DNA of 64,000 nt. It comes from RYN-230 sp963829725 (GTDB lineage: Bacteria; Actinomycetota; Actinomycetes; Streptosporangiales; Streptosporangiaceae). This document shows positions 33,291 through 41,662 of the stretch, one piece after another. The notes below the pieces were generated by a model. It was not told the origin of the DNA. It ran no database searches and saw only the letters and a program-made list of their open reading frames with translations. The stretch covers positions 321,426-385,425 of the forward strand of contig CAWHJW010000014.1 in the NCBI GenBank assembly GCA_963829725.1, given 5' to 3'. Every line of letters starts with the position of its first letter. Position 1 is the first letter of the stretch. A program made the translations under genes and the position numbers.

Positions 33291-36099
33291 CGCGGCGGCC
33301 CGCCGCCTCCCGGGCCACGTCTATCCGGGACCGGACGCCCAGCTTGCCGAGGATGTGCGAGACGTGCGTGGCCACGGTCTTGCGGGACAGGAACAGCTTG
33401 TCCGCGATCTGCGGATTGGACATCCCCTGCTCGACGAGGGCGGCGACCGTCACCTCGGTCGGGGTGAGGCTGTCCCAGCCGTGCCGGGCCCGCCGGTGCT
33501 TCACGTGCGGGCCGCGGCGGATGCCGTGCTCGCGGAACCGGGCCTGCAGCCGGGCGACGTCCCGGGCCGCGCCCAGTGACGCATAGAGGTCGACGGCGCG
33601 GGTGAAGGCTTCCCGGGCGGGGGCGCGGTCCCCGCGGTCCACCAGCGCCCCGGCCGCCGCCTCCAGCGCCTTGGCGCCCAGCAGCGGGCGGCGCGCAGCG
33701 CGGTAGCGTTCCGCCGCCTTGAGCAGCCGGCCGGCATCCTGATCGACCAGGCCTTGGCAGTAGAGAGCGTTGGCCTGCCGGTGCGGGATATCGGTGTCAT
33801 CGGCGAGGGCCACGGCGCGGTCCGAGAGGGCCAGCGCGGCGGCTGTGTCGCCCACCTTCGTGGCCAGCCGGACACCGTCGGGCAGCAGATCCTCGATCTC
33901 GTCGAGTTCCTCAGCGTTCTCCGTGAAACCGGTCAGCACCCCCAGCGCATCGGGCAGCGCACCATCCTGCTCAGAGCCGAGGCTGCGGGCCAGCGCCAGG
34001 GTGCCGACCACCCGGTTGCCGATCCGCTCCGCATGGGGGGCGGCCGCGGCGAGGTGCTGGCGGGCGGCGCCGGCGTCGCCGCGGTGGAAACTGATCACCG
34101 CGGCGATGCCGTGACCGCAGCACGCGACGCCGGGGTCCTTGATGTCCTCCTGGACGGCCCCGACCTCGGCGATGGCGTCATCCCACAGGCCGGTGTGGAA
34201 CAGCAGCTCGCTGAGGCAGGAGTGCGCCTGGACGCGGCGCACCAAGAGGCCGGCCCGCTCGGCTAGCTGCTTGGCCTCACGCACCGTGGCGAAGGCCTCA
34301 TCGTATGAGTCCAGCAGGCCCAGCGTGACCCCCTTGTTGACCAGCAGCAGCAGGCGCAGGTCGATCAGCGCCGGTTCGACCGCGGTCACCGCCAGCGCGC
34401 GGTTGGTCAGCGGAAGCGAGTCCGCGATCCGCCCCTGCATGGTGGCGGTGTAGGTCAGTACTTGCAGCGCCCAGCCCATGGCCCAGTGGTCGCCGGCCTG
34501 GCTGGCCTCGGTAAGAGCCTGGGCTGCGGCCCGGTCGGCCAGCTCGATCTGGCCCAGGTGGCCATGCGCCCGGGCGACGAGCGCCAGCAGCCGGGCCCGG
34601 TTCCGCGCGGAGATGCCGGGGACAGCCAGGGCCTCGTGCAGCGCGGCCAGTGACTCGGCGAACCGGCCGGTCAGCGCGCGGCACTCCGCCAGCGTCCAGT
34701 GCAGGTCGATGACCAGGTCAGGGTCGTCGATGGTGGCGAGAACGCCGCTGGCCACCTGCTCTGCCTCGGTGACGTCGCCTACCTGGCACAGGGCCTCGGC
34801 CAGCCGGCAGCTGAGGCTGGCATTCTGGGCCGGGCCCGTCGGCGGTCTCGCCACCGCCCGCCGGAGCAGATCTACGGCGGCCCGCGGCGCCTGGCCGACC
34901 AGCAGCGCCGCGGTCCCGGCCAGCCAGTCCAGGATCCATTCGTCCATCGGGCCCGAGCCGCCGTCCAGGGCGGGCAGCAGCTGCCGCGCGACCCGGTCGG
35001 CGGACGCCCCAGAGGTGGCCAGCGCCCGCGCCGCCTCGCCATGCCAGGCCGCGCGCACCGGCGCCGGGATCTCCTCGTACAGGGCGGCGCGGATCAGCGG
35101 GTGCCGGAACCCGAGCCTGCTGCCCGACTCGGCCAGCACCCCGGCGGCCCGAGCCTCGGCCAGCGCGGGCACCAGGTTGGCCACGCTGCGGCGCAGCACC
35201 GTAGCCAGGTCTGGCACGGCGAAGTCCACCCCGAGCAGGGCCGCCGCGCGGAGCACCTCGCGCACCCAGGGCGGCACGAAGCCCAGCCGGTCCGCGATCG
35301 CCGCGGACAGGGAGCCAGGCGCGGGGCCATCGGTCAGCTCGGCGGCTCCACCGGTGACCGACAGGCTGGAGGTGCGGGCCAGTGCGGAGACCAGCTCGGT
35401 CAGGTAGAGCGGATTGCCGGCCGCGCCGCTGGCCAGCCGCCGCAGCTCCCGGCCCGGCTTGCCCCGGGCCAGGGCGCTGACGAGCTCGGTGATGGCCTCG
35501 CCGGGGAGCCCGCCGAGCTGGACGCGCACGGCGAGGCCGGGGGCATGCCGCAGCGCGAGCAGGTCCTCGCGCTGCGGCACCGGGCGCATGGTGCCGATCA
35601 ACAGCAGCGGCAGGTGCCGGGCCGAGCGGGCCAGCCGTTCCCACAGCGTGACGGTCGACCGGTCGGCCCACTGCAGATCGTCCACGACCACTACGACCGG
35701 CCCGCTGCCGCACATTTCCTCGGTGAGTGCGAGCAGTTGCTCGCCCAGGACGGCGGACATGTCCTCACCGCGGCCGGAGGTGAGTTCACCGCGGAGCAGG
35801 GCAAGAATAGTTTTCCGCCTTGGGCTGGCCGAAGGCTCGCGGACTCCTAAAGCATCTAGAAACGGCAGCAGCGGTAATGTCTGCCCGAGCTCGTCGCCCG
35901 CCCCCCAGAAAACCTGGCAGCCCAGCGCGGCCGCGTCCGCGCATCCGGCGCGCACCAGCGCGGACTTCCCGATTCCGGGCTCGCCCTCGATCAGCACCGC
36001 GCTGCCCCGCCCGGCGGTCGCCTCAGCCACGCAGCGGGTCAGCCGCGTGAACTCATCGTCCCGGCCGACCAGAAGGCCGTCTTCGGTGAGAGCGGGCAC
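33277..36099 (-). CDS. LAL-type LuxR transcriptional regulator with AAA ATPase domain
   Basis: 940 aa. An AAA/STAND ATPase follows the start (VGRDDEFTRL, Walker A GEPGIGKSA, Walker B VVVVVDDLQWAD), then a long TPR-like helical region, then the LuxR HTH (SLTPTEVTVAALVEQGMSN, then LFLSRKTVATHVSHILGKLG) at the C-terminus. I chose GTG 36099 (MPALTEDGLLVGRDDEF); the ATG at 36174 would add 25 residues unlike the family. LAL regulators are ATP-dependent activators responding to small molecules. It is divergent from the small exported peptide gene. Confidence 0.92.
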   Translation of the reverse strand: MPALTEDGLLVGRDDEFTRLTRCVAEATAGRGSAVLIEGEPGIGKSALVRAGCADAAALGCQVFWGAGDELGQTLPLLPFLDALGVREPSASPRRKTILALLRGELTSGRGEDMSAVLGEQLLALTEEMCGSGPVVVVVDDLQWADRSTVTLWERLARSARHLPLLLIGTMRPVPQREDLLALRHAPGLAVRVQLGGLPGEAITELVSALARGKPGRELRRLASGAAGNPLYLTELVSALARTSSLSVTGGAAELTDGPAPGSLSAAIADRLGFVPPWVREVLRAAALLGVDFAVPDLATVLRRSVANLVPALAEARAAGVLAESGSRLGFRHPLIRAALYEEIPAPVRAAWHGEAARALATSGASADRVARQLLPALDGGSGPMDEWILDWLAGTAALLVGQAPRAAVDLLRRAVARPPTGPAQNASLSCRLAEALCQVGDVTEAEQVASGVLATIDDPDLVIDLHWTLAECRALTGRFAESLAALHEALAVPGISARNRARLLALVARAHGHLGQIELADRAAAQALTEASQAGDHWAMGWALQVLTYTATMQGRIADSLPLTNRALAVTAVEPALIDLRLLLLVNKGVTLGLLDSYDEAFATVREAKQLAERAGLLVRRVQAHSCLSELLFHTGLWDDAIAEVGAVQEDIKDPGVACCGHGIAAVISFHRGDAGAARQHLAAAAPHAERIGNRVVGTLALARSLGSEQDGALPDALGVLTGFTENAEELDEIEDLLPDGVRLATKVGDTAAALALSDRAVALADDTDIPHRQANALYCQGLVDQDAGRLLKAAERYRAARRPLLGAKALEAAAGALVDRGDRAPAREAFTRAVDLYASLGAARDVARLQARFREHGIRRGPHVKHRRARHGWDSLTPTEVTVAALVEQGMSNPQIADKLFLSRKTVATHVSHILGKLGVRSRIDVAREAAGRRAAAS

Positions 36100-36559
36100 G
36101 AGGTGGATCGTACCTCGCCGTTCTGCACCGGAACAAGCGTCTTTGCGCAGGTTGTGGCAGATACAGAAGATCATTTCGCCGGGGCGCCCCCGGGTGCACC
36201 CATGGAATCTGCGAATCGCATTGATGGTTTTCTGCGGCTAGCGCAATTGCGCGAAGCAATTCCGTCTGTTCTTTAGCACTTCTCTGAGCGCTGGGAGGCC
36301 CCCTCCGTGACACTGCGGTCTTAATCATTTTGTGACCTTCTGGCTATCTTAAGTTAACCATATCTGGGAATAACCAAAGGTTGTGCTGATATTGATGTTT
36401 ACTTTCCGCTAGTGCGGCCTTACTTAGTGGTCGCGCACATCTATACCCCATGCTCAGAGCCTCAGGTGTAATCTGATGTTGCCTCAACGCATGCGCAAGG
36501 TTATCCACAAGGCCCGCCCGTCGGGTAAACATCCCGGGGCATTATCCTATGGAGGCGCT
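36100..36559. other. AT-rich intergenic region between LAL regulator and peptide gene
   Basis: 460 bp without a convincing gene, much more AT-rich than the surroundings (for example about 36315-36420, containing TTAAGTTAACCATATCTGGG). It probably holds the regulators' binding sites and the promoter of the peptide gene. One perfect DnaA box, TTATCCACA, lies at 36501-36509. Confidence 0.5.
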
Positions 36560-36721
36560 ATGCGTATCCCGCAGGCATTCGCCATAAAATCAATCCTGGT
36601 TTCCGCCATTGCCGGCGCGATCCTGTCCGGTCCCGTCATGGCGCTTTCCGTGGCCACCACCCCGACTGCCGTACCCGTGGCTTCCGCCCGGGCGTCAACC
36701 CCGAATATGTACTACCGCTGA
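36560..36721 (+). CDS. Small exported peptide of unknown function
   Basis: 53 residues: a basic start MRIPQAFAIK, a hydrophobic stretch SILVSAIAGAILSGPVMALSV, an Ala-rich putative cleavage region (PVASARAS) and the C-terminal TPNMYYR. GGAGG at 36551-36555 is well spaced from the ATG. The size, the signal-peptide design and the short polar, Tyr-rich end suggest a secreted peptide released after cleavage. Neighbours are the divergent LAL regulator and a convergent amidohydrolase behind a strong terminator. No family recognised. Confidence 0.6.
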   Translation: MRIPQAFAIKSILVSAIAGAILSGPVMALSVATTPTAVPVASARASTPNMYYR

Positions 36722-36796
36722 GTCTCATCCGCCACAGCTCACCCCCTAGCCCCCGGCCTTCCTCACCGCTAATTCCCTTAGCGTCACCGGAATGCG

Positions 36797-36832
36797 ATTC
36801 ATCCCCCGCAGCGGCCGCTGCGGGGGATGAAT
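36797..36832. terminator. 36-nt perfect palindrome, bidirectional terminator
   Basis: An exact 18+18 palindrome centred at 36814/36815, starting ATTCATCCCCCGCAGC. It sits between the peptide gene and the convergent amidohydrolase gene, ending 4 bp from the latter's stop. Confidence 0.75.
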
Positions 36833-36836
36833 GCTG

Positions 36837-37937
36837 TCAGGCCAGGATCTGGCCGCGCAGGATGATCCGGCTGGGATGATGCAGGACGTCCGGGTGGGCC
36901 ACCGGGTCCTCGGTGAACGCGACCAGGTCGGCGGGCGCCCCGTCGGCCAGGCCGGGCAGCCCGAGCCAGGACCGGGCCGACCAGCTGGCCGCCCCGACCG
37001 CCGCCTCTCGCGGCAGGCCCGCGCTGATCAGCCGTTCTACCTCCTCGGGCACCGCGCCGCACGGATGGCTGTCGGTCCCGGCCAGCACGGTGACCCCGGC
37101 CTCGTGCGCGGCCCGGGCCGTCGCGGGCAGGGCCGTCCAGCCGCGGAGCCAGTCGTCGCGCCGCGGGCCGGGCGGGCGCGCCCGGACCCGGAAGGCGGCG
37201 GCGGCCAGCGCGTTGAGCGTGGGCACCAGGGCGGTGCCCTGCGCGGCCATCTGGTCCAGCAGGGCCGGGTCGAGGTGCATGCCGTGCTCCAGGCTGTCCA
37301 CGCCGGCCGCGACCGCATGGGCGCAGCCCGGCGCGGTCTGGGCGTGCACGGAAACCTTCCCGCCTGCGGCGTGCACCGCAGCGGTCGCCTCGCGCAGCAC
37401 GTCCAGCCGGACGGGTGGCTCGTCCTGGGCCCAGTCCCCGATGATCTTGCACCAGCCGGCCGTGGCGGTACTGCCCGCCGCCGCTACGCCCGCGGCCACA
37501 CCCGCCGCCACGCCTGACGCGGTGGCTTCCTCGACCGCGGCCTCGACCAGTTCCGCCTCGGTGACCGGCCGCCCCCAGCCCGGGAAGAAGCGCCCCGGCG
37601 TGGCCAGCCACGGTCCGGCCGAGCGCACCCGGGGCAGCCCGTCCGCGTCATGGGCCCAGCCCGGGATCCGGGCCGCCGCTCCCGGGGCCCGGATCAGCAG
37701 CACCCCGGCGGCCGCGTGCCCGGCCAGGTCGTCGCGCAGGACCTCCTCGTCGAACAGGCCGCCGCGATTCCAGGCCCCGGGATGGGTGTGCACGTCCACC
37801 AGACCGGGCAGCAGCCAGCCGCCGTCGATCACGGTGTCCGCGCCGGCCACCGGGTCTGCGCGGAGCACGCCGCCGTCGATCCACACCGACCGTTCTTCCC
37901 GCTCGGGCAGGACTACCCCCCGGACATGCAGCACCAT
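36837..37937 (-). CDS. Amidohydrolase-family protein
   Basis: 366 aa TIM-barrel metal hydrolase. Metal ligands are visible: VDVHTHP (HxH), the Lys in GWCKIIGDW, His in KVSVHAQT and LEHGMH, and Asp in GTDSHP. Related to imidazolonepropionase-like or prolidase-like amidohydrolases; the substrate is unknown. It contains an Ala/Gly/Val-rich insertion (SGVAAGVAAGVAAAGS). It is transcribed toward the terminator palindrome; the GntR gene starts divergently from its 5' end. Confidence 0.88.
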   Translation of the reverse strand: MVLHVRGVVLPEREERSVWIDGGVLRADPVAGADTVIDGGWLLPGLVDVHTHPGAWNRGGLFDEEVLRDDLAGHAAAGVLLIRAPGAAARIPGWAHDADGLPRVRSAGPWLATPGRFFPGWGRPVTEAELVEAAVEEATASGVAAGVAAGVAAAGSTATAGWCKIIGDWAQDEPPVRLDVLREATAAVHAAGGKVSVHAQTAPGCAHAVAAGVDSLEHGMHLDPALLDQMAAQGTALVPTLNALAAAAFRVRARPPGPRRDDWLRGWTALPATARAAHEAGVTVLAGTDSHPCGAVPEEVERLISAGLPREAAVGAASWSARSWLGLPGLADGAPADLVAFTEDPVAHPDVLHHPSRIILRGQILA

Positions 37938-38013
37938 GAGCGCCCGTCACCCCCGCACCGCATTTTGGATACAGCAGCCGATATGCTATGTGCACGGCAT
38001 GGGGGAGGTCACG

Positions 38014-38700
38014 ATGACCACGGACGCGAAGCCAGCGGGTCCTTCGGCGTTCATCAGCCCGGTGACGCGCCCGGTACCGTTGCGCCAGTCAGTGTACGAA
38101 GCACTGGTCGAGCTGGTGGTCGGCGGCCGCCTCAGCCCCGGGGAGCACCTGATCGAGACCGAGCTGGCCCGGCTGCTCGGAGTGAGCCGCCAGCCGGTCC
38201 GCGAGGCGCTGCACCGGCTGGAAGCGGAAGGCTGGGTGGACCTCAGGCCGAATCAGGGCGCCTTCGTGCACGTTCCCACCGACCACGAGGTCGATGAGCT
38301 GCTGGACGTCCGGGAGCTGCTGGAGGTGCAGACCGCCCGGCTGGCCGCCCGGTCGGCGTCGCGGGCCGCGGTGGCCCGGCTGCGGGTCATCTGGCACGAG
38401 GGCGAGCACGCCGTCGCCACGGGCGACACCGAGAGCGTCGTGGCCGCCAACAACCGGTTCCACGCCGAGCTGGCCCGGGTGGCCGGCAACGCCGTGCTGG
38501 CCGACCTGGCCGGCATCGTGAGCCGCCGGGTCCGCTGGTACTACCGCCAGGTCGCGCCGCTGCGCGGGCACGAATCCTGGGCCGAGCACGCCGAGCTCAT
38601 CGACGCGGTGGCCGCGGGCGATCAGGAGCGGGCGGCCGAGGTGGCCCGGAAGCACACCGAGCGCACCCGTTCCGCCTACCACCAGCCACCCGCTCAGTAG
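38014..38700 (+). CDS. GntR-family regulator, FadR/VanR (FCD) subfamily
   Basis: 228 aa. N-terminal winged helix LRQSVYEALVELVVGGRLSP, then LGVSRQPVREALHRLEAEGW. The FCD effector domain has NNRFHAELARVAGN and the His ligand in WAEHAELIDAV. The ATG at 38014 has GGGGGAGG 5 nt upstream. It is divergent from the amidohydrolase gene and lies next to the oxidoreductase/transporter cluster, so it may regulate either. TGGATACA at 37966-37973 resembles motifs upstream of the oxidoreductase operon. Confidence 0.9.
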   Translation: MTTDAKPAGPSAFISPVTRPVPLRQSVYEALVELVVGGRLSPGEHLIETELARLLGVSRQPVREALHRLEAEGWVDLRPNQGAFVHVPTDHEVDELLDVRELLEVQTARLAARSASRAAVARLRVIWHEGEHAVATGDTESVVAANNRFHAELARVAGNAVLADLAGIVSRRVRWYYRQVAPLRGHESWAEHAELIDAVAAGDQERAAEVARKHTERTRSAYHQPPAQ

Positions 38701-38838
38701 CCGGGGAGGAGGTCCCGCCGACCCACTGGGCGGCGGGCGGGACCACGATCGCGGCACGCGACGGCCAGCGGGGCCCAGCCTAGACAGCGGCCGCGGCGCC
38801 CGCCGCGCCGCGGCACCGGCGGGCACCGGGGAGGCCAT

Positions 38839-39111
38839 TCAGGGCAGGCGGACCACGCTGATGGGGTGGGGGGCGTAGGGGTTGCCGGCGTTGTCGATCA
38901 GCTCGATCTCGGCCCGGTCGGACAGGATGAGGTAGGAGCCGTCGGCCTCGTACTCGCGGATGATCGTCACGGCGCCGTCGGCGTGCGTGTAGCGCTCCTC
39001 GGCGTACCCGTCGCCGGCGTTGCGGGCCGCGGCCACCGCGGGCTCGCCCTGCCACTCGAACCGGTATGGCGCGAGAGGCAGCCTCAGCTCGTAGGGAAAG
39101 CCGCCCGACAT
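38839..39111 (-). CDS. Small conserved-looking protein of unknown function
   Basis: 90 aa with no recognised family. The sequence looks like a compact beta protein (TIIREYEADGSYLILSDRAE, then IELIDNAGNPYAPHPISVVRLP). A strong ribosome binding site (GGAGGGAGGAA) precedes ATG 39111. It follows the OFA transporter gene on the same strand, separated by a hairpin, so it may be a weakly expressed last gene of the oxalate-type cluster. Confidence 0.6.
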   Translation of the reverse strand: MSGGFPYELRLPLAPYRFEWQGEPAVAAARNAGDGYAEERYTHADGAVTIIREYEADGSYLILSDRAEIELIDNAGNPYAPHPISVVRLP

Positions 39112-39128
39112 GCCGGTTCCTCCCTCCG

Positions 39129-39172
39129 ACCGTGGCGGGCCCGCCCTTCATGCGGTGCGGGCCCACCACGGT
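39129..39172 (-). terminator. Intercistronic hairpin
   Basis: ACCGTGGCGGGCCCG and its near-complement (one mismatch) around a 14-nt loop, between the transporter gene stop and the small protein gene. Terminator or attenuator. Confidence 0.5.
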
Positions 39173-39219
39173 CACGTTACGGCAGCCACGGCACGGGCTG
39201 CCTGATATCCCGGCGCGGG

Positions 39220-40662
39220 TCAGGCCACGGCCGGCCGGGCCTGCTCCGTCTCCTTATCGGCCGATGTCCGGACCGCCCGCGCCATCTGCTCCACGGTCGG
39301 CCGCTTGCACAGGAACCCCACGGTCAGCGCGGCCAGCGCGCCCAGCGTGGCGCCGAAGAAGAACCCGAAGGCCCAGTGGAAGGTGGCCGTCCCGTACAGG
39401 GTGCCGGTCATGATCAGTGCCGCCACACCGCCGGCGAAACTGCCGCCGAGCGCCTTCCAGGCATAGATGGACCCGTAGTTGACGGCGTTGTTGGTCTCGC
39501 CGTAGTAGTCGGCCACCAGCGCTGCCGTCATCGGGAAGTTAGCTCCGGACAAGCCGCCGGAGATCACCGCGCAGACGACGAACAGCGGGGTGTTATGGGC
39601 TTCACCAGCCCACAACGCGAGCAGCTGGAAGACCACGTTGCCGGAGTAGGCGTAGACCATCGTTCTCCGGCGGCCGATGAATTCGGAGATGTAGCCGTAG
39701 ATCGGCCTGGCGATGCCGTCCGCCAGGGAGAAGCCGGCGAAGCCGACCGCGGCTGCTGCCGTGCCCAGGCCCATGGCCTGCGCAAAAGAGTAGTAGTAAG
39801 CCACGCCGAACAGCGAGCACCCGACATACAGCGCGTACTGTATGCCGATCCACTTGGCCTGCGGCGTCCGCCACATCTCCCCCCCGTTATAGTGCCGTAG
39901 CGAAGGCGGGTTGTTCCGCAGGTCACGGGTGCTGTGCTTGTGCCAGTTCAGCGGGTCGATCTCTTTCGGCCACCAGTTCTTGGGCGGGTCCTTCATGAAC
40001 AGCCCAGCCAGGCAGATGCCGAAGGTCATGATCCCGGCCTGGATCCAGATGTAGGTCTTGAGCGTGGACGGGCTCATCGTGATCGCGCCGCCGCCGCTGC
40101 TGGCGGCGCCGATGGCGAAGATGAACGGCACCGCGCCGTAGGCCCAGCCGCCGTTGACGAAGCCGGTCCGCCAGCCCTTTTTCTCCGGGTACCACTTCGC
40201 CACGATGTTGATGCAGCTGGAGTAGACCATCCCGGAGCCGATGCCGCCCAGGACCGCGTACCCGAGGTAAGCCTCCCAGATCGAGGTTGACTGGGCCAGG
40301 AGCCCGTACCCCACGACGCCGCAGACGATGCCGCCGATGACGGTCGCCCACCGGACGTTGAGGATGCCGCGGTTGCGCAGCAGGCCGGTGCCTATCTGCA
40401 CGAACGACTCGAAGATGACGAAGAACGAGAAGGCCCAGAACACCGGTCCGGGGCCCCAGTGGTGCACCTGGGCCAGCGAGCCGTTCAGCGCGCCCCAGGT
40501 GTATTCGAGCAGGCCGGCCAGGCACATCGCCAGCCAGGCGGCCATGATGGGAACCCAGCGGCCGTGGCCGAGGACGTCCCGGGGTGTCTCACCGACCCGG
40601 AAGACCCGGCCGGTAGCGTTGGTAACTGTCTGGTAGTTAGCTTGTCCGGTTACTGCGCCCAT
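39220..40662 (-). CDS. OFA-family MFS transporter (oxalate/formate antiporter-like)
   Basis: 480 aa, 12 helices. Family blocks are visible: WGALNGSLAQVHHWGPGP early, then GYAVLGGIGSGMVYSSCINI with VAKWYPEKKGWRTGFVNGGW, and GISEF-like YGYISEFIGRRRTM. OFA members exchange oxalate for formate or import other small carboxylates. It is downstream of the 2-oxoacid oxidoreductase genes and on the same strand, which suggests it brings in the substrate. An inverted repeat overlaps its start codon. Confidence 0.85.
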   Translation of the reverse strand: MGAVTGQANYQTVTNATGRVFRVGETPRDVLGHGRWVPIMAAWLAMCLAGLLEYTWGALNGSLAQVHHWGPGPVFWAFSFFVIFESFVQIGTGLLRNRGILNVRWATVIGGIVCGVVGYGLLAQSTSIWEAYLGYAVLGGIGSGMVYSSCINIVAKWYPEKKGWRTGFVNGGWAYGAVPFIFAIGAASSGGGAITMSPSTLKTYIWIQAGIMTFGICLAGLFMKDPPKNWWPKEIDPLNWHKHSTRDLRNNPPSLRHYNGGEMWRTPQAKWIGIQYALYVGCSLFGVAYYYSFAQAMGLGTAAAAVGFAGFSLADGIARPIYGYISEFIGRRRTMVYAYSGNVVFQLLALWAGEAHNTPLFVVCAVISGGLSGANFPMTAALVADYYGETNNAVNYGSIYAWKALGGSFAGGVAALIMTGTLYGTATFHWAFGFFFGATLGALAALTVGFLCKRPTVEQMARAVRTSADKETEQARPAVA

Positions 40663-40676
40663 CGGTCGCCACCGAT
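40661..40676. promoter_or_regulatory. Inverted repeat over the transporter start codon
   Basis: ATCGGT-CGCC-ACCGAT covers the ATG of the OFA transporter gene. It could be an operator or a translation-controlling hairpin. Confidence 0.35.
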
Positions 40677-41013
40677 ACCTCTCGCAGGAGACGCTTGTGC
40701 TCGGGCCTGGCCAGGCAGGGACGCCGGCCGGCGGCTGCGGCGGGGAACTCCCAGGAATGGAAGTGACGCCCGCGGTAGTTGGTATCGATCGGCTAGATCA
40801 TCTCCGGGTTGCCGCCCGGGGTACCAGCCGATTAGGGCAGGGGCGCTGCGCTGGGTTGTGTCCTACTCCTCCGCGCGGCGTCCCTGGTCCGGGTCCGCCC
40901 GCGGCGGGCCGCGCGTGCTCAATGCCGGGCCGTGCCGGCGGTATCTCCGTCGATCCGCCATGCTCGCCTCCAGGTCGGGGCCGCAGGCTGCCGTGCTCGC
41001 GGGGCCAGTGGTC
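40663..41013. other. Intergenic region upstream of the transporter
   Basis: About 350 bp, no gene seen. It separates the two small proteins of the oxidoreductase operon from the transporter gene and probably holds a separate promoter for the transporter; TATCGATCGG at about 40785 is the only other notable motif. Confidence 0.4.
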
Positions 41014-41307
41014 CTAGGTCTCCAGCCCGAGCGCGCGGAACAGGGCCCGGCGCTCCGGTCCATCGGCCGCCGCGGCGTACAGTTCGTCGAGGCCCCAGCC
41101 AGCCTCGCCGAGCAGCCCAGCGGCCTGGTCGAACAGGGGTGAACGCTGCTCCGGGGGAATCGCCTTGAGCACCAGGTGGCTGACCACCTCGACGACCGCG
41201 GCGCGAAGCTGCTCGCGCCGCTCCCCGGCCGGCCGGGCCACGCCCGGCAGCAGCGGGATGATCCGTGCGCCCGGGCCCGGGGTGACCTGGCCGTTGCCGC
41301 CGGTCAT
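41014..41307 (-). CDS. Unknown 97-residue protein of the oxidoreductase operon
   Basis: No family recognised. Mostly helical, soluble: GERREQLRAAVVEVVSHLVL, IPPEQRSPLFDQAAGLLGEA, then GWGLDELYAAAADGPERRAL. It overlaps the preceding 90-residue gene by 4 nt (ATGA), so the two are co-translated. Position at the end of the 2-oxoacid oxidoreductase operon suggests an accessory or maturation role; that is inference from context only. Confidence 0.6.
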   Translation of the reverse strand: MTGGNGQVTPGPGARIIPLLPGVARPAGERREQLRAAVVEVVSHLVLKAIPPEQRSPLFDQAAGLLGEAGWGLDELYAAAADGPERRALFRALGLET

Positions 41308-41576
41308 CCGGGCCTGCCGGACAGGGAATCCAGTTCCGCGGCGAGCCGCTCCCGCTCGCCGTCCACGGCCAGGTCGATCACCTCGGCCAGCGCGTAGCGC
41401 CGGCCGCCCGGCGAGCCATCAGCCAGCGGGGCGGCCGCGCGCTCGGCGAACACCTCGAACCGGGGGCTGGGCGAGCGGGGCCCGATGGCCAGCACGTAGC
41501 GCAGCACGGCCGCCCGGTCGGGCAGGTACCGCTGCTGGTGACCACCGTCGAAGCGGATCTGCCAATGCTCGGCCAT
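41304..41576 (-). CDS. Unknown 90-residue protein of the oxidoreductase operon
   Basis: No family recognised. Starts MAEHWQIRFDGGHQQRYLPD; a small alpha/beta protein ending in an acidic helix (ALAEVIDLAVDGERERLAAE). GGAAGGAG lies just upstream of ATG 41576. It follows the beta-subunit gene by 86 bp, with hairpins between, and is translationally coupled to the 97-residue gene. Confidence 0.6.
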   Translation of the reverse strand: MAEHWQIRFDGGHQQRYLPDRAAVLRYVLAIGPRSPSPRFEVFAERAAAPLADGSPGGRRYALAEVIDLAVDGERERLAAELDSLSGRPG

Positions 41577-41605
41577 CAGGCTCCTTCCTGTGCTGGCCCG
41601 GAAGG

Positions 41606-41626
41606 CCCGGCGCCGCTAACGCCGGG
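41606..41626 (-). terminator. Intercistronic hairpins after the beta-subunit gene
   Basis: CCCGGCG-N7-CGCCGGG at 41606-41626, followed closely (about 41628-41660) by further CCGGGGG/CCCCCGG repeats. They could partly terminate or protect the upstream mRNA and lower expression of the two small proteins. Confidence 0.45.
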
Positions 41627-41662
41627 CCCCGGGGGACCCAACCCCCGGAGCCCCCCGGGGGT

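Noticed and set aside
36344..36532. 62-codon minus-strand frame in the AT-rich island
   Set aside because: No ribosome binding site or family; the open frame is in the region expected to hold promoters.
40697..41017. 106-codon plus-strand frame upstream of the transporter
   Set aside because: Gly/Pro/Arg-rich composition, no ribosome binding site, and antisense to the operon end.
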